Source of the DNA: Clostridia bacterium
GTDB lineage: Bacteria; Bacillota; Clostridia; Oscillospirales; Acutalibacteraceae
Direction: 5' to 3'
Assembly: GCA_017431035.1 (NCBI GenBank)
Contig: JAFRLW010000032.1
Span: 1 to 62,788, forward strand
DNA: 62,788 bases
Positions within the stretch are counted from its first letter, which is position 1; each line of letters begins with the position of its first letter. Shown in pieces: positions 52,819-62,127 of this stretch. Position numbers and translations under genes: made by a program. The notes beneath the pieces are model-generated. The model searched no databases, was not told the DNA's origin, and was given only the letters and a program-made list of their open reading frames with translations.

Positions 52819-53904
52819 ATGGCTAAGAAGAAAAACACTCAAAACGATACTCTTGATAAAAAGGAGTTTTTTGCAGCGCTTTCCGCTATGGAAGCTGAAC
52901 GAGGAATACCTAAAGCATATATTGCCGAAAAAATTGCCGACGCCATAACCGTGGCGGCAAGAAAGGATTTCGGCGGTAATGATATTGTTACCTGCCTTAT
53001 AGACACAGAAAAGGAAACCTTTGATTGTTTTGCAAGAAAACAAATTGTAGACAAGGTTGAAAACCCCTATACAGAGATTTCAAAAGAAGACGCACAAAAG
53101 ATAGATGCAAAGTCGCTTAAAGTAGGATATGTTGATATTAAAATAGAGCCTAAAAAGTTTGGCCGTGTAGTTGCTCAAAACTCAAAGAACAATTTCCGCC
53201 AGGGCGTTCGTGATGCCGAAAAAGGTCAGATACTCGCCGAGTTCCAGAGCAGAAACCGTGAACTTGTTACTGCGCTTGTTGAGAGAGTTGACCCCAAAAC
53301 CGGCAACGCAATTATCAAAATAGGCAACAGCGAAGCGACATTGCCTAAAATTGAGCAGGTTCCCGATGAGGTGTTAAAAGAGGGCGACCATATAAAAGTT
53401 TATATAGTTGACGTAAAAGATACCGAAAAAGGTCCTCGCATTATGCTTTCCCGTACACATCCCGGACTTGTAAAACGCCTGTTTGAGTCGGAAGTTCCCG
53501 AGATATTCGACGGTACTATTGAGATAAAGGCGATTTCACGTCAAGCAGGTTCGAGAACAAAAATTGCCGTATATTCCGCCGATCCCGAGGTTGACGCGGT
53601 AGGCGCTTGTATCGGCGCAAAAAGTTCCCGTGTTAATGAAATAGTTGAGGAACTTGCCGGCGAGAAGATAGATATTGTTAAATACAGTGAGGATCCCACC
53701 GAGTTTATTACTGAGGCGCTCTCACCTGCAAAGGTTGTTGAGGTTGAGATTTTAAGCGAGGATCCGAAGTCGTGTAAGGTAAGCGTTCCCGAGTCACAGT
53801 TGTCACTCGCTATCGGCAACAAGGGACAAAATGTCCGTCTTGCCGCAAAACTTACCGGTTGGAAAATCGATATTCATCCCGAAAGCGGATACTTTGGGGA
53901 ATAA
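52819..53904 (+). CDS. nusA: Transcription termination/antitermination factor NusA
   Basis: A 361-residue NusA with N-terminal RNA-polymerase-binding domain (FFAALSAMEAERGIPKAYIAEKI), S1 domain (TALVERVDPKTGNAIIKIG), and two KH domains (CIGAKSSRVNEIVEELAGEK; LAIGNKGQNVRLAAKLTGWK). It ends soon after the second KH, without the acidic repeats of E. coli, as usual for Firmicutes. It regulates pausing and termination, and may control its own leader. Confidence 0.96.
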   Translation: MAKKKNTQNDTLDKKEFFAALSAMEAERGIPKAYIAEKIADAITVAARKDFGGNDIVTCLIDTEKETFDCFARKQIVDKVENPYTEISKEDAQKIDAKSLKVGYVDIKIEPKKFGRVVAQNSKNNFRQGVRDAEKGQILAEFQSRNRELVTALVERVDPKTGNAIIKIGNSEATLPKIEQVPDEVLKEGDHIKVYIVDVKDTEKGPRIMLSRTHPGLVKRLFESEVPEIFDGTIEIKAISRQAGSRTKIAVYSADPEVDAVGACIGAKSSRVNEIVEELAGEKIDIVKYSEDPTEFITEALSPAKVVEVEILSEDPKSCKVSVPESQLSLAIGNKGQNVRLAAKLTGWKIDIHPESGYFGE

Positions 53905-53922
53905 AAAGGAAGGTGCTTTTGT

Positions 53923-54189
53923 TTGACTAAACAGAAGAAAATACCCATGCGCACATGTATCGCCTGCAGAGAAATGAAACCAAAGGCGGAACTTATGAGA
54001 ATTGTGTATAACAAGCAGGGTGAAATCTTTTTTGATGATACCTCTAAACAAAACGGCAGGGGAGCATACATTTGCAAAAGCAAAGAGTGTATTCAAAAAG
54101 CCAAAAAGACTTCGGCGCTCTCCCGTGCGTTTGGTGCTGAGATAGAAGAAAGCGTTTTTGAAAGGCTTTTGGCGGAGGTAGAAGATTGA
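53923..54189 (+). CDS. ylxR: YlxR-family RNA-binding protein (RnpM type)
   Basis: An 88-residue basic protein with TTG start and AGGTG site. The family core RTCIACREMKPKAELMRIV and GRGAYICKSKECIQKA are present, including paired Cys. Members bind RNA, and the B. subtilis protein (renamed RnpM) modulates RNase P. It overlaps the next start by four bases. Confidence 0.9.
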   Translation: MTKQKKIPMRTCIACREMKPKAELMRIVYNKQGEIFFDDTSKQNGRGAYICKSKECIQKAKKTSALSRAFGAEIEESVFERLLAEVED

Positions 54190-54488
54190 CTCAAAAAATA
54201 CTGACACTTTTAGGCTTTGCTTCAAAGGCGGGTAAACTGTCTTTCGGAATGTTAGCAGCGACCGAGTCGGTAAAAAGGGGAAAATCAAAACTATTACTGA
54301 CCGCCCTTGACGTTTCGGCTAAAAGTAAAAAAGAAGTAATCTATTTAGCAAATAAAACGAAAGTACCTTATATGGCTTTAGACGTGGATATGAAAAGTTT
54401 ATCCCACGCCGTCGGAAAGTCGTGCGGAATTATTTCGGTAAACGATAATAATTTTGCAAACTCAATTTCAAACGAGGAGGAAATATAA
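54186..54488 (+). CDS. ylxQ: L7Ae-family ribosomal-like protein (YlxQ)
   Basis: A 100-residue protein with TTG start overlapping ylx[31 protein letters not shown], and [20 protein letters not shown] are the L7Ae/L30e kink-turn-binding blocks. It overlaps the start of infB by one base. The position is conserved in Firmicutes. Confidence 0.9.
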   Translation: MTQKILTLLGFASKAGKLSFGMLAATESVKRGKSKLLLTALDVSAKSKKEVIYLANKTKVPYMALDVDMKSLSHAVGKSCGIISVNDNNFANSISNEEEI

Positions 54489-57055
54489 TGACCGATAAAA
54501 CCGTGAGAAAGTTTAAGATAAGTGATATAGCGAAAGACTTTTCCATGACCTCAAAGGAGATTATTTCGCTTGTAAAAGGTATAACAGGTGAGGAGAAAAA
54601 GTCGGGCGCAAGTATCGTAGGGGAAGAGTTTGCCCTTTTGTTTGATGCGCTTACCTTGTCACATAGTGTTAAAAGTTTTAAGGAATACTTTGCTACAGGT
54701 GAAGCGGCAAGAAAAGAAGCCGCAAAGAAAAGGCAGGATGAAAAGGATAAAAAACTTGCCGACCAGCTTGCCATACTTGAGCAATTAAAGGCTGCCGCCG
54801 AGGCGGAAAAGAAAGCCAAAGAAAAGGCTAAGGAGCCTAAAGCGGAAGAAAAGACAGTTGCTAAAACAGAGACTAAGCCAAAGGCCGAAAAGGTCAAGGC
54901 AGAGCCAAAAACCAAGACGGCGGAAGAAAAACCCGCCAAGACCGAAAAGCCTGAAAAGGATAAAAAGGCTGAGGTTAAACCTAAAAAGGCCGAGAAAAAG
55001 GTTGAAAAAGAAGTATACACAGGTCCGCTTGTTGCACCGCCCAAAAAGGAAAAAAGAGAGAGCGTTGCGCCAAACAGAGGTCCTGCTAAACTTATGCACG
55101 TTGACACAAGAACTTCTAACGTCAATATAGATAAGTACAACGAGAAGTATGAGAATATTGCGCCGGCAAACACTATGCGTGATAACTTCTACAAGAAACA
55201 AAAGATAAAACAAAAATCGCAGGATTATCGTCGTCCTCAGGGTTCTAAAAGAGAAACCGAAGCGGATAAACTTCGCCGTATGCAACTTGAACGCATCAAA
55301 AAGACGCCTATTACCGTAACAGTAGGTGAGGAAACAACCGTAGGCGAACTCGCCGCCGCTCTTAAAAAGACTGCTGCCGACGTTATAAAAGAACTTATGA
55401 AACTCGGTATGATGGCGACGGTTAATCAGGTTATCGACTATGATACCGCCGAAATTGTTGTTACCGAAATGGGCGCAAAAATTCAAAAACTCGTAACCGT
55501 TTCCATTGAGGAAAAGATTATGGATATTGAAGAGGATACCGCCGAAAACCTCAAACCCCGTGATCCGGTTGTTGTTGTTATGGGTCACGTTGACCACGGT
55601 AAAACCTCTTTGCTTGACGCTATAAGAAATACCGCCGTTACCGATACGGAAGCAGGCGGAATTACTCAGCATATAGGTGCATATAGGGTAAAATGTCAGG
55701 GACAAAACATTACCTTCCTTGATACGCCCGGTCACGCCGCATTTACCGCTATGCGTCAGCGCGGCGCTATGGCTACCGATATTGCAATACTTGTTGTTGC
55801 GGCGGATGACGGAATTATGCCCCAAACCATTGAGGCTATCAACCACGCAAAAGCGGCAAAGGTACAAATTATCGTAGCCATAAACAAAATGGATAAGCCG
55901 GACGCTAATCCCGATAGAATAATGCAACAACTCACCGAACATGAACTGGTACCGGAAGAGTGGGGCGGCGACGTTATTTGCGTAAAGGTTTCGGCTAAAA
56001 CCCATGAGGGTATTGATGAACTGCTTCAAAACGTATTGCTTGTTGCCGAAATGCAGGAACTTAAAGCCAACCCCAACCGCAAGGCTAAAGGTGTTGTTAT
56101 CGAGGCTCGTCTTGATAAAGGTAAAGGCCCGGTTGCTACTCTTCTTGTACAAAACGGAACTCTCAATTTCGGCGATATTATCGTTGCCGGTACTACAGTC
56201 GGCAGAATACGTATGATGACCGATGAAAACGGAAAACAGGTAAAATCTGCCGGACCGTCCGTTCCGGTCGAGATTACAGGTCTTACCGAAACCCCCTCTG
56301 CCGGCGACGGATTTGACGCCGTATCCGATGAAAGACTCGCCCGTGAACTTGTTGAACAGCGCAAGGAAAAGATAAAGAACGATTTGTTTAATCAAAAACA
56401 AAAGGTTACCCTTGATAACCTGTTTGAAAATCTTAATGAAGGCGAACTTAAAGAACTTGCCATTATCGTTAAAGCCGACGTTCAGGGTAGCGTAGAGGCG
56501 GTTAAAGACAGTCTTGTAAAACTTTCTAACGATGAGGTTAAGGTCAACGTTATTCACGGCGGTGTAGGCGCTATTAACGAATCAGACGTTATGCTTGCGG
56601 GAACTTCGGGCGCTATAATAGTAGGCTTTAACGTTCGTCCCGACGCCGTAGCAAAAGCAACCGCTGAAAAGGACGGCGTTGATATCCGCACTTACAGAGT
56701 TATCTATGACTGCATTGAGGAAATAGAAGCCGCTATGAAAGGTATGCTCGCACCGAAATACCGTGAGAACATTATCGGCAATGTTGAGGTCAGAAACACC
56801 TACAAGATTTCAAGTGTCGGAACTATCGCCGGTTGTTACGTTACAAGCGGTAAGGTTACACGTACTTGTCAGATAAGGGTAGTTCGTGACGGTATAGTTG
56901 TTGCTGAGGATAATATAGCTTCGCTTCGCCGCTTCAAAGATAACGTTAAAGAGGTTGAAAAAGGATTTGAGTGCGGTATCGGACTTGAAAAGTTTGCCGA
57001 TATTAAAGAGGGCGACCAGTTTGAAGCCTTTGTTATGGAGGAATATAGAGAATAA
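54488..57055 (+). CDS. infB: Translation initiation factor IF-2
   Basis: An 855-residue GTPase. The N-terminal IF2-N domain is [21 protein letters not shown], followed by about 170 residues of Lys/Ala/Glu/Pro-rich linker (54.7-55.0 kb). A second IF2-N-like part then precedes the G domain with [17 protein letters not shown] and NKMD, and domains II-IV at the C-terminus ([19 protein letters not shown]). It places initiator tRNA on the ribosome. Its stop overlaps the rbfA start by one base. Confidence 0.97.
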   Translation: MTDKTVRKFKISDIAKDFSMTSKEIISLVKGITGEEKKSGASIVGEEFALLFDALTLSHSVKSFKEYFATGEAARKEAAKKRQDEKDKKLADQLAILEQLKAAAEAEKKAKEKAKEPKAEEKTVAKTETKPKAEKVKAEPKTKTAEEKPAKTEKPEKDKKAEVKPKKAEKKVEKEVYTGPLVAPPKKEKRESVAPNRGPAKLMHVDTRTSNVNIDKYNEKYENIAPANTMRDNFYKKQKIKQKSQDYRRPQGSKRETEADKLRRMQLERIKKTPITVTVGEETTVGELAAALKKTAADVIKELMKLGMMATVNQVIDYDTAEIVVTEMGAKIQKLVTVSIEEKIMDIEEDTAENLKPRDPVVVVMGHVDHGKTSLLDAIRNTAVTDTEAGGITQHIGAYRVKCQGQNITFLDTPGHAAFTAMRQRGAMATDIAILVVAADDGIMPQTIEAINHAKAAKVQIIVAINKMDKPDANPDRIMQQLTEHELVPEEWGGDVICVKVSAKTHEGIDELLQNVLLVAEMQELKANPNRKAKGVVIEARLDKGKGPVATLLVQNGTLNFGDIIVAGTTVGRIRMMTDENGKQVKSAGPSVPVEITGLTETPSAGDGFDAVSDERLARELVEQRKEKIKNDLFNQKQKVTLDNLFENLNEGELKELAIIVKADVQGSVEAVKDSLVKLSNDEVKVNVIHGGVGAINESDVMLAGTSGAIIVGFNVRPDAVAKATAEKDGVDIRTYRVIYDCIEEIEAAMKGMLAPKYRENIIGNVEVRNTYKISSVGTIAGCYVTSGKVTRTCQIRVVRDGIVVAEDNIASLRRFKDNVKEVEKGFECGIGLEKFADIKEGDQFEAFVMEEYRE

Positions 57056-57399
57056 TGCCGGGATACAAAATAAATCGTGTAACTTCGGATATAAAACTTT
57101 GCCTCTCCGAATTGCTTCGTGAGGTGAAAGACCCCCGTATCAGCAAATTGCTGAGCATAGTAAAGGTCAACGTTTCGGGCGATATGTCTTATGCCGATAT
57201 ATATGTCAGCGCTATTGAGGGCAGTGAAAAAACCGCCGAGTCGGTAAAGGCGCTCAATAAAAGCGCCGCCGGATATATAAGGCGTGAACTCGGACAAAGA
57301 ATGAAACTTCGCAAAGTTCCGGAACTTAAGTTTATAGCCGATAATTCCATTGAAACCAGCGCTCATATTTCAAGGATAATTGAATCATTTAAGAAGTAA
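57055..57399 (+). CDS. rbfA: Ribosome-binding factor A
   Basis: A 114-residue KH-like protein: KINRVTSDIKLCLSELLREVKDPRI, VNVSGDMSYADIYVS, LRKVPELKFIADNSIE. It acts in 16S rRNA 5'-end maturation. Its start overlaps the stop of infB (TAATG). Confidence 0.95.
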   Translation: MPGYKINRVTSDIKLCLSELLREVKDPRISKLLSIVKVNVSGDMSYADIYVSAIEGSEKTAESVKALNKSAAGYIRRELGQRMKLRKVPELKFIADNSIETSAHISRIIESFKK

Positions 57400-57417
57400 A
57401 AACTCAGGAGGTCTGTT

Positions 57418-58422
57418 ATGACCGAAAACAATTTACAAACCTGCACTTGTTTGTCAATAAAACAAACGGCAAAACTGCTTAAACGCAATAACAATTTTAT
57501 AATTTTGACCCACTCGTCGCCCGACGGGGATACCTTGGGTTCGGGATTTGCACTTTTTTATGCGCTCAAAATGCTTAATAAAAAGGTTGCGGTTTTGTGT
57601 CCTGATACAATTCCCGAAAAGTATCGCTATTTTGTAAGCAATACCGATATGGTAAGTGAGAGCGGCGCATACGTTGTTGCCGTTGACGTTGCCGATAAGG
57701 CGTTACTCGGGTGCTATGAGGAAAAGTTCGGCGACAGGGTAGACCTTTGTATAGACCACCATATATCAAATACAAAGTATGCTAAAAACCTTTTGCTTGA
57801 CTCGGATGCATCGGCGGCGTGTGAGGTTATATACGAACTGCTCCTTTGTATGCACATAAAAATAAACGATATTATTGCCAAAGCGCTCTATACCGGTATA
57901 TCTACCGATACGGGTTGCTTTAAGTATCAAAATGTAACCGCAAAAACCCATAAAATTGCGGCGAAATTATATGAATATAATATCAAAGCCGATGAGATAA
58001 ACCGCATAATGTTTGATACTAAATCAAGACAGTTTCTTGAACTTGAAAGGCTGGTACTTGATACTGCGGAATATCACTTTAATGATAAATGTATGGTGCT
58101 TACCGTCACAAGTGAAATGCTTGAAAAAACGGGTTGTTCGGGAAATGAACTCGAAAAAATTGCCGTTATGTCCAGAAGCGTTGAGGGTGTAATATGCGGG
58201 GTTTCGATAAAACAAACCGACGCTGATACCTTTAAGGTTTCGCTTCGTACATATCCTCCGCTTAATGCTTCCGATATAGGTAGTAAACTCGGCGGCGGCG
58301 GTCACAAAGCGGCGGCAGGCGCCACGGTTAAAGGCGACCTTAACAGCGTAAAAGAAAAAATATTGCAGGTTATAAAAGAAGTTATGGAGCAGTCAAATGA
58401 CGGGACTACTGCTGATAAATAA
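57418..58422 (+). CDS. nrnA: Bifunctional oligoribonuclease/PAP phosphatase NrnA
   Basis: A 334-residue DHH-DHHA1 phosphoesterase: THSSPDGDTLGSG, VAVDVADK, CIDHHISN (DHH motif), YTGISTDTGCF and a C-terminal GGGGHKAAAGATV. It degrades nano-RNA and pAp. GGAGG (57408-57412) precedes the ATG. It overlaps truB by 26 bases. Confidence 0.93.
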   Translation: MTENNLQTCTCLSIKQTAKLLKRNNNFIILTHSSPDGDTLGSGFALFYALKMLNKKVAVLCPDTIPEKYRYFVSNTDMVSESGAYVVAVDVADKALLGCYEEKFGDRVDLCIDHHISNTKYAKNLLLDSDASAACEVIYELLLCMHIKINDIIAKALYTGISTDTGCFKYQNVTAKTHKIAAKLYEYNIKADEINRIMFDTKSRQFLELERLVLDTAEYHFNDKCMVLTVTSEMLEKTGCSGNELEKIAVMSRSVEGVICGVSIKQTDADTFKVSLRTYPPLNASDIGSKLGGGGHKAAAGATVKGDLNSVKEKILQVIKEVMEQSNDGTTADK

Positions 58423-59278
58423 GCCCGCAGGCATTTCCTCTTTCGGCGTTGTCGCAAAGGTGAAACGCCTATCGGGTGAAAAAAAGATAGGACATACGGG
58501 CACGCTTGACCCTATGGCAAGCGGTGTTTTACCGTTGCTTTGCGGAAAAGCCACGTCCCTTTCTTCCTATTTGCTTTCTGCCGATAAAACCTATTTTGCC
58601 ACTGCTAAACTCGGCACCGTGACCGATACCCTTGATATCACGGGTGAAGTGGTAAAAAAGGTAGAGGCTCATATAAAACCCGACGAGTTAGAGAGCGCCG
58701 TATTGAGTTTTTGCGGCGACTATATGCAAACGCCGCCTATCTTCAGTGCACTAAAAATTGACGGCGTAAGACTATATAAACTTGCGAGAGAGGGCAAAGA
58801 GGTTGAAATAAAACCTCGAAAAGTCACAATAAAAAGCATAAAACTTGTAGACTATAAAGAAGATATCGGTGAGTTTTCCTTTTTGACCACCGTATCAAAA
58901 GGGACATATATCAGAAGTCTTATTCGTGATATAGGAGAAAAACTGTCCGCAGGGGCGGTTATGACCGGTCTTAAAAGAACGGCGACCGCCGGCTTTACTA
59001 TCAAGCAATGCGTCGATTTGGATAGTTTTACGGCAGAAAATATAAATGAATATATTATCCCTGCCGATAAGGCGGTTGAACATCTTCGCAAACTTTTTGT
59101 CACCGAAAAACAGGCGGTGCGTTTTAAGAACGGCGGACAATTATCTCTTGATAGATTAAAGATAGATAATCCGCAAAGTAGTGAGGTTTTAAGGGTCTTT
59201 AATCCGGAAGGTGATTTTATAGGTCTTGGCGGAATAGACTCACAAAAAGAAATGCTTGTTATCAAGTGTGTTATGTAA
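58397..59278 (+). CDS. truB: tRNA pseudouridine-55 synthase
   Basis: A 293-residue TruB: GLLLINKPAGISSFGVV, GHTGTLDPMASGVLPL with the catalytic Asp, QTPPIFSALKIDGVRLYKLAREG, and GTYIRSLIRDIGEKL. The ATG at 58397 lies inside the end of nrnA, an overlap that suggests coupling. A PUA-like C-terminus is present. Confidence 0.95.
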   Translation: MTGLLLINKPAGISSFGVVAKVKRLSGEKKIGHTGTLDPMASGVLPLLCGKATSLSSYLLSADKTYFATAKLGTVTDTLDITGEVVKKVEAHIKPDELESAVLSFCGDYMQTPPIFSALKIDGVRLYKLAREGKEVEIKPRKVTIKSIKLVDYKEDIGEFSFLTTVSKGTYIRSLIRDIGEKLSAGAVMTGLKRTATAGFTIKQCVDLDSFTAENINEYIIPADKAVEHLRKLFVTEKQAVRFKNGGQLSLDRLKIDNPQSSEVLRVFNPEGDFIGLGGIDSQKEMLVIKCVM

Positions 59279-59326
59279 AATAAGGTTTATTGTCCTTAGT
59301 GATAATAAATCAAAGGCGGTGAAAAA

Positions 59327-60166
59327 ATGAAAACGGCTGTTGCGTTTGGAGTCTTTGACGGACTGCATAAAGGACACCGTGCGGTGCTTGAAAAAACGCA
59401 CGGATATAACAGTATTGCCGTTACATTCAAAAACCTGCCTAAACTCGGCGGACTTGATAATGAACTGCTTATGACCTATAATGATAGGGAAAAGGCATTA
59501 CTCTCGATTGGTATAAACAAAGTGGAGTTTTTAGACCTTATAAAAATAGGTGATATGTCGCCAAAAGAGTTTTTAGATTATATAACTTCAAAATATGATT
59601 TGAGCCTTATTGCCTGCGGTGAGAACTTTCGCTTTGGAAAGGGTGCTGCAGGGGATGTGGCTTTCCTGACAGATTATTGCAGAGAAGAGGGGATAGAACT
59701 CTCGGTCACGGCACCTGTAAAGACAAAAGAAACGGTCATATCTTCAAGTTTTTTAAGAGGTCTTATAAAAGAGGGAAAAATAGAGAGGGCAAATGAGTTT
59801 TTGTTTTTTCCGTTCTCTTTCACTTCACCTGTCAAAAAGGGTGACCAAAGAGGAAGATTACTCGGTTTTCCTACAATAAATCAGGAAATACCCGACACAC
59901 TCGTTATTCCAAAAAGCGGCGTATATAAAGCGGCAGTGGAAATAGAGGGCAAAGAGTACGGCGCTGTTTCCGATATAGGTACAAGACCTACTTTTCTTAT
60001 CGATCACATTGCGGCGGAAACCCATATTTTAGATTACAGCGGTGACCTTTACGGAAAAGATGTAAAGGTAACACTTCAAAAGTATTTAAGAGAGGAAATT
60101 AAGTTTTCTTCAAAAGATGATTTAATTAAAGCAATAAAAAAAGATATATCGGAGGTATCAAAATGA
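59327..60166 (+). CDS. ribF: Bifunctional riboflavin kinase/FAD synthetase
   Basis: A 279-residue enzyme. The N-terminal nucleotidyltransferase domain has AFGVFDGLHKGHRAVL and ACGENFRFGKGAAGD. The C-terminal kinase domain has KKGDQRGRLLGFPTINQEIP and VSDIGTRPTF. It makes FMN and FAD. The N-terminal domain is slightly shorter than in E. coli. Its stop overlaps the next start by four bases. Confidence 0.93.
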   Translation: MKTAVAFGVFDGLHKGHRAVLEKTHGYNSIAVTFKNLPKLGGLDNELLMTYNDREKALLSIGINKVEFLDLIKIGDMSPKEFLDYITSKYDLSLIACGENFRFGKGAAGDVAFLTDYCREEGIELSVTAPVKTKETVISSSFLRGLIKEGKIERANEFLFFPFSFTSPVKKGDQRGRLLGFPTINQEIPDTLVIPKSGVYKAAVEIEGKEYGAVSDIGTRPTFLIDHIAAETHILDYSGDLYGKDVKVTLQKYLREEIKFSSKDDLIKAIKKDISEVSK

Positions 60167-60885
60167 AAAACATCAGGCTTTTATCACTACTTTTAGCGGT
60201 TGTTATGCTCTTTTCTTTGTCTGCTTGCTCAAAGTTTGACAGCGACTACGGCAAGAGCGATAACGAGAGTGAAAACAAGTATGCAAATGTAAAAGTTCCC
60301 GATATCAAATCGGATGATGAGGTGATGCCGACCTTCTTTGATATAAGTTTATATGATGAGGAGAACTATTCTCAAATATATCTCGGTAAAAAATATGAAT
60401 ACAATTTCATTTACTCGGGTACCGAACTTGAACTCCCGATTAAACTTTCAAAACTTATCGACAACGGGTTTTCTTTTATCGAAGGTTCTAATTATAATGA
60501 AAGCACCAATATCAAAGCCGGAAAATCTCTGAAAGTGGAAATGACGGACAGTTTCGGAAAACATCTTGTTGTTCAGTTTTACAACCCGTCAAAATCATCG
60601 GTAGAACTTAGTGACGCTAAAATAGTCAAATATATCGTATCGGAAAACAACTATCTTGTTTCTGACTCACATTTCGGTCAGTTCTTTATTAACGGCGTCA
60701 GCAACGACTCCGCAATAACCGACGTTATTGAGTATTTGGGCGCTCCCTCGCATTTTTATGCGGTGAACGAGAACAGTTATTACCTTGACTATTTCCTGTT
60801 TTCAAGGGATAAAAGAAGCAAAATCAGAGTGTATATAGATATAGATAACGACTGCGTAACATCAGTAGAGATTTCAAAGTTCTAA
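60163..60885 (+). CDS. Lipoprotein of unknown function
   Basis: A 240-residue lipoprotein. The signal peptide LLSLLLAVVMLFSLSAC ends at the lipobox Cys near residue 22, followed by an acidic Ser/Asp/Glu linker. The rest is a mixed alpha/beta domain without known motifs (PTFFDISLYDEENYSQIYLG; a late YLDYFLFSRDKRSK). The C-terminal half, with DVIEYLGAPSHFYAV, resembles the small outside-facing repeats that check membrane or wall state, but I cannot name a family. It starts inside the end of ribF, so it is probably in the operon. Confidence 0.75.
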   Translation: MKNIRLLSLLLAVVMLFSLSACSKFDSDYGKSDNESENKYANVKVPDIKSDDEVMPTFFDISLYDEENYSQIYLGKKYEYNFIYSGTELELPIKLSKLIDNGFSFIEGSNYNESTNIKAGKSLKVEMTDSFGKHLVVQFYNPSKSSVELSDAKIVKYIVSENNYLVSDSHFGQFFINGVSNDSAITDVIEYLGAPSHFYAVNENSYYLDYFLFSRDKRSKIRVYIDIDNDCVTSVEISKF

Positions 60886-60896
60886 GGGGATTATTT

Positions 60897-62093
60897 ATGC
60901 AAAATATATTTTCACCGGCGGATATATTAGTTCCGAAGTGTGATTTGTCTAAATGGGCGGTTATTGCCTGTGACCAGTACACAAGCGAGCCGGAATATTG
61001 GGACAAGGTAAAAAAGACGGTGGGCGATAGCCCCTCTGCGCTTAACATTACATTGCCTGAAATATATCTTAAAGACGATAACTCCCTTAGTATAGACGCT
61101 ATAAACGGTGAGATGTCAAAACTTCTTAAAAACGATATTTTTGCCGAGTATAAAGATAGTTATATCTTTGTTGAACGGTTGCAAAGCGACAACCGCACAA
61201 GATATGAACTGATAGGCAAAGTTGACCTAGAAGCATATGACTATATGCCGAATACCACAGCGCCTATCAGAGCAAGCGAAAAAACGGTTGTTGAAAGAAT
61301 ACCGCCAAGGGTGAAAATACGTGAAAAAGCCCCCCTTGAAATGCCTCATATTTTACTTCTCGCCGAAGATAAAGATTTTTTGGTGATGAATATTATAAAT
61401 AACAATATGTCGTCTTTCAAAAAACTGTATGATTTTGATTTAATGCAAAACGGCGGTCATATAAAGGCTTGGCTTGTAGACGATAAAACAAAATATGAGA
61501 TAACAAAAGCCTTTGACACGCTTTATACACAAAGTGAAGGTATGCTCTTTTGTGTAGGAGACGGAAATCACTCTCTCGCAACGGCAAAAGAGTGTTATAA
61601 CAAAAATCCTAACGAAAAAAACAGATATGCTCTTGTCAGCGTTGTCAATATATTTGATACCGCTATCGACTTTGAGCCTATCTATAGGGTTGTTTTCGGA
61701 GCTTCGCCCGAAACCGTAATAAATGCGTTTTTATCATATACAAATGGTGAGTATGACGGCGCCGACGCCCAAAAGTTTACCTGTGTTTTCAAAAACGGTG
61801 CAAAAACTATTAGCGTAAAACCGCTTCATAAATTGCCGGTTGGCACACTGCAAATCTTTTTGGATGATTATCTAAAAGATAAAAAGGATATAGAAATAGA
61901 CTATATTCACGGGGAAAACTCACTTGAAAAAATATGTCAAAATGAAAATGCGGTAGGCTTTTTGTTTGACGGTATGAAAAAAGATGAACTCTTTTTTGCC
62001 GTCAGAAAAGAGGGGTCACTTCCTCGAAAGACCTTTTCTATGGGATATGCTGATGATAAGAGATTTTATATAGAAGCAAGAAAAATCAAATAA
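60897..62093 (+). CDS. DUF1015-family protein
   Basis: A 398-residue cytoplasmic protein of the DUF1015 group. It has a SPADILVPKCDLSKWAVIACDQYTSEPEYW start, FVERLQSDNRTRYELIGKVDLEAYDY and a central FCVGDGNHSLATAKECYN, where GDGNH is the best-conserved block. The biochemical role of the bacterial family is not established. It follows the lipoprotein by 11 bases. Confidence 0.82.
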   Translation: MQNIFSPADILVPKCDLSKWAVIACDQYTSEPEYWDKVKKTVGDSPSALNITLPEIYLKDDNSLSIDAINGEMSKLLKNDIFAEYKDSYIFVERLQSDNRTRYELIGKVDLEAYDYMPNTTAPIRASEKTVVERIPPRVKIREKAPLEMPHILLLAEDKDFLVMNIINNNMSSFKKLYDFDLMQNGGHIKAWLVDDKTKYEITKAFDTLYTQSEGMLFCVGDGNHSLATAKECYNKNPNEKNRYALVSVVNIFDTAIDFEPIYRVVFGASPETVINAFLSYTNGEYDGADAQKFTCVFKNGAKTISVKPLHKLPVGTLQIFLDDYLKDKKDIEIDYIHGENSLEKICQNENAVGFLFDGMKKDELFFAVRKEGSLPRKTFSMGYADDKRFYIEARKIK

Positions 62094-62127
62094 AAAACAC
62101 ATATTGATAACAAGGGGATAATATGTT

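Noticed and set aside
54430-55173. A 247-codon - strand frame with Ser/Phe/Ala-rich product
   Set aside because: It mirrors the Lys/Ala/Glu/Pro-rich linker of IF-2 and is not a real gene.
54785-56557. A 590-codon open frame on the - strand opposite infB
   Set aside because: It is antisense to a clear IF-2 gene. The frame stays open because of biased codon use, has no ribosome binding site and encodes a low-complexity Phe/Leu-rich product.
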